Of a stretch of 64,000 nucleotides of DNA, positions 63,832 through 64,000 are shown piece after piece (within the stretch, counting starts at the first letter, position 1; each line of letters opens with the position of its first letter). The notes below the pieces were generated by a model that was not told the origin of the DNA, did not search any database, and saw only the letters and a list, made by a program, of their open reading frames with translations. Made by a program: the position numbers and the translations under genes. This DNA is from Hormiphora californensis (lineage: Eukaryota; Ctenophora; Tentaculata; Cydippida; Pleurobrachiidae): positions 3,842,476 through 3,906,475 of the forward strand of contig CM035362.1 of NCBI GenBank assembly GCA_020137815.1. Reading direction: 5' to 3'.

Positions 63832-64000
63832 CTACTCACTGCGGCTGCTTCCTCCCTTCGAGTATCCTTTACTTCCACTTTTACTATATCCAGATCCACC
63901 CTTGCTATATCCACCGCTACTGGCAGATCCACCCTTGCTATATCCACCACTACTGGCAGAGCCACCCTTGCTATATCCACCGCTACTGGCAGATCCACCC
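63832..64000 (-). CDS. C-terminal part of a Gly/Ser/Tyr-repeat protein (partial)
   Basis: Read from the right edge, the frame gives about three and a half 11-residue repeats of the form GGSASSGGYSK, then degenerate GYSKSGSKGYSKGGSSRSE and a TAG at 63832-63834. Such low-complexity tails occur in RNA-binding proteins and in secreted proteins; there is no domain here to decide. The sequence CGCA-GTGAGT just before the TAG is also a good donor, so this could be an internal exon instead. It converges on RBM48. Confidence 0.55.
   Translation of the reverse strand, partial: GGSASSGGYSKGGSASSGGYSKGGSASSGGYSKGGSGYSKSGSKGYSKGGSSRSE

Overview
This is a eukaryotic window, most likely from an invertebrate animal. 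The genes are split by GT-AG introns and encode animal nuclear proteins: a DDX3/PL10 RNA helicase, TAF13, DNAJC8, RBM48, two C2H2 zinc-finger proteins and a secreted sushi-domain protein. The rest is dense in microsatellites, minisatellites and non-autonomous transposons. I cannot name the species. At least nine predicted start codons lie 1-14 nt after an acceptor-like YAG, which fits spliced-leader trans-splicing (known in cnidarians, ctenophores, flatworms, tunicates and others) or short 5'UTR introns.

Layout. 1-11.2 kb: the 5' two-thirds of a DDX3/PL10 helicase gene on the minus strand (8 exons, running off the left edge); its 6-kb intron 4 holds two large foldback elements. 11.7-12.9 kb: a 5'-truncated retroelement with a poly(A) tail. 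13.5-16.1 kb: TAF13 and DNAJC8 (+). 17.3-26.0 kb and 29.7-35.8 kb: two paralogous C2H2 zinc-finger genes (+). 26.2-28.4 kb: a homopolymer-rich stretch that looks like low-quality assembly. 35.8-44.5 kb: repeats, a 72-bp minisatellite and a segmental duplication whose two copies give filled and empty sites for several transposons. 42.5-46.2 kb: a serine-rich, zinc-finger-ended gene and its broken 5' duplicate. 46.7-56.2 kb: an unrecognised acidic gene (+) with a 1.64-kb palindrome, whose last intron encloses a sushi-protein gene on the other strand. 57.0-60.1 kb: an unrecognised 177-aa gene. 61.7-63.4 kb: RBM48. 63.8-64.0 kb: the end of a Gly/Ser-repeat protein (-).

The most unusual theme is that tandem arrays repeatedly coincide with 3' splice sites. 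In several introns the repeat unit contains a branch-point-like sequence, a pyrimidine tract, the AG and, in the clearest cases, the first ~15-25 nt of the exon. The result is up to 19 acceptors in a row, the last of which is the one that gives an open downstream exon. The same pattern is seen at probable trans-splice acceptors just before start codons (DNAJC8 and the second zinc-finger gene).

Three transposon families recur: a ~109-bp hAT-like MITE (11 copies; perfect 8-bp target duplication visible in two), a pogo/Tigger-like MITE with CAGTCGGACCCCGATTTA ends and TA target sites (about 8 copies), and large foldback elements. Exon junctions were worked out by hand from phase and splice consensus; no transcript or database evidence was available.
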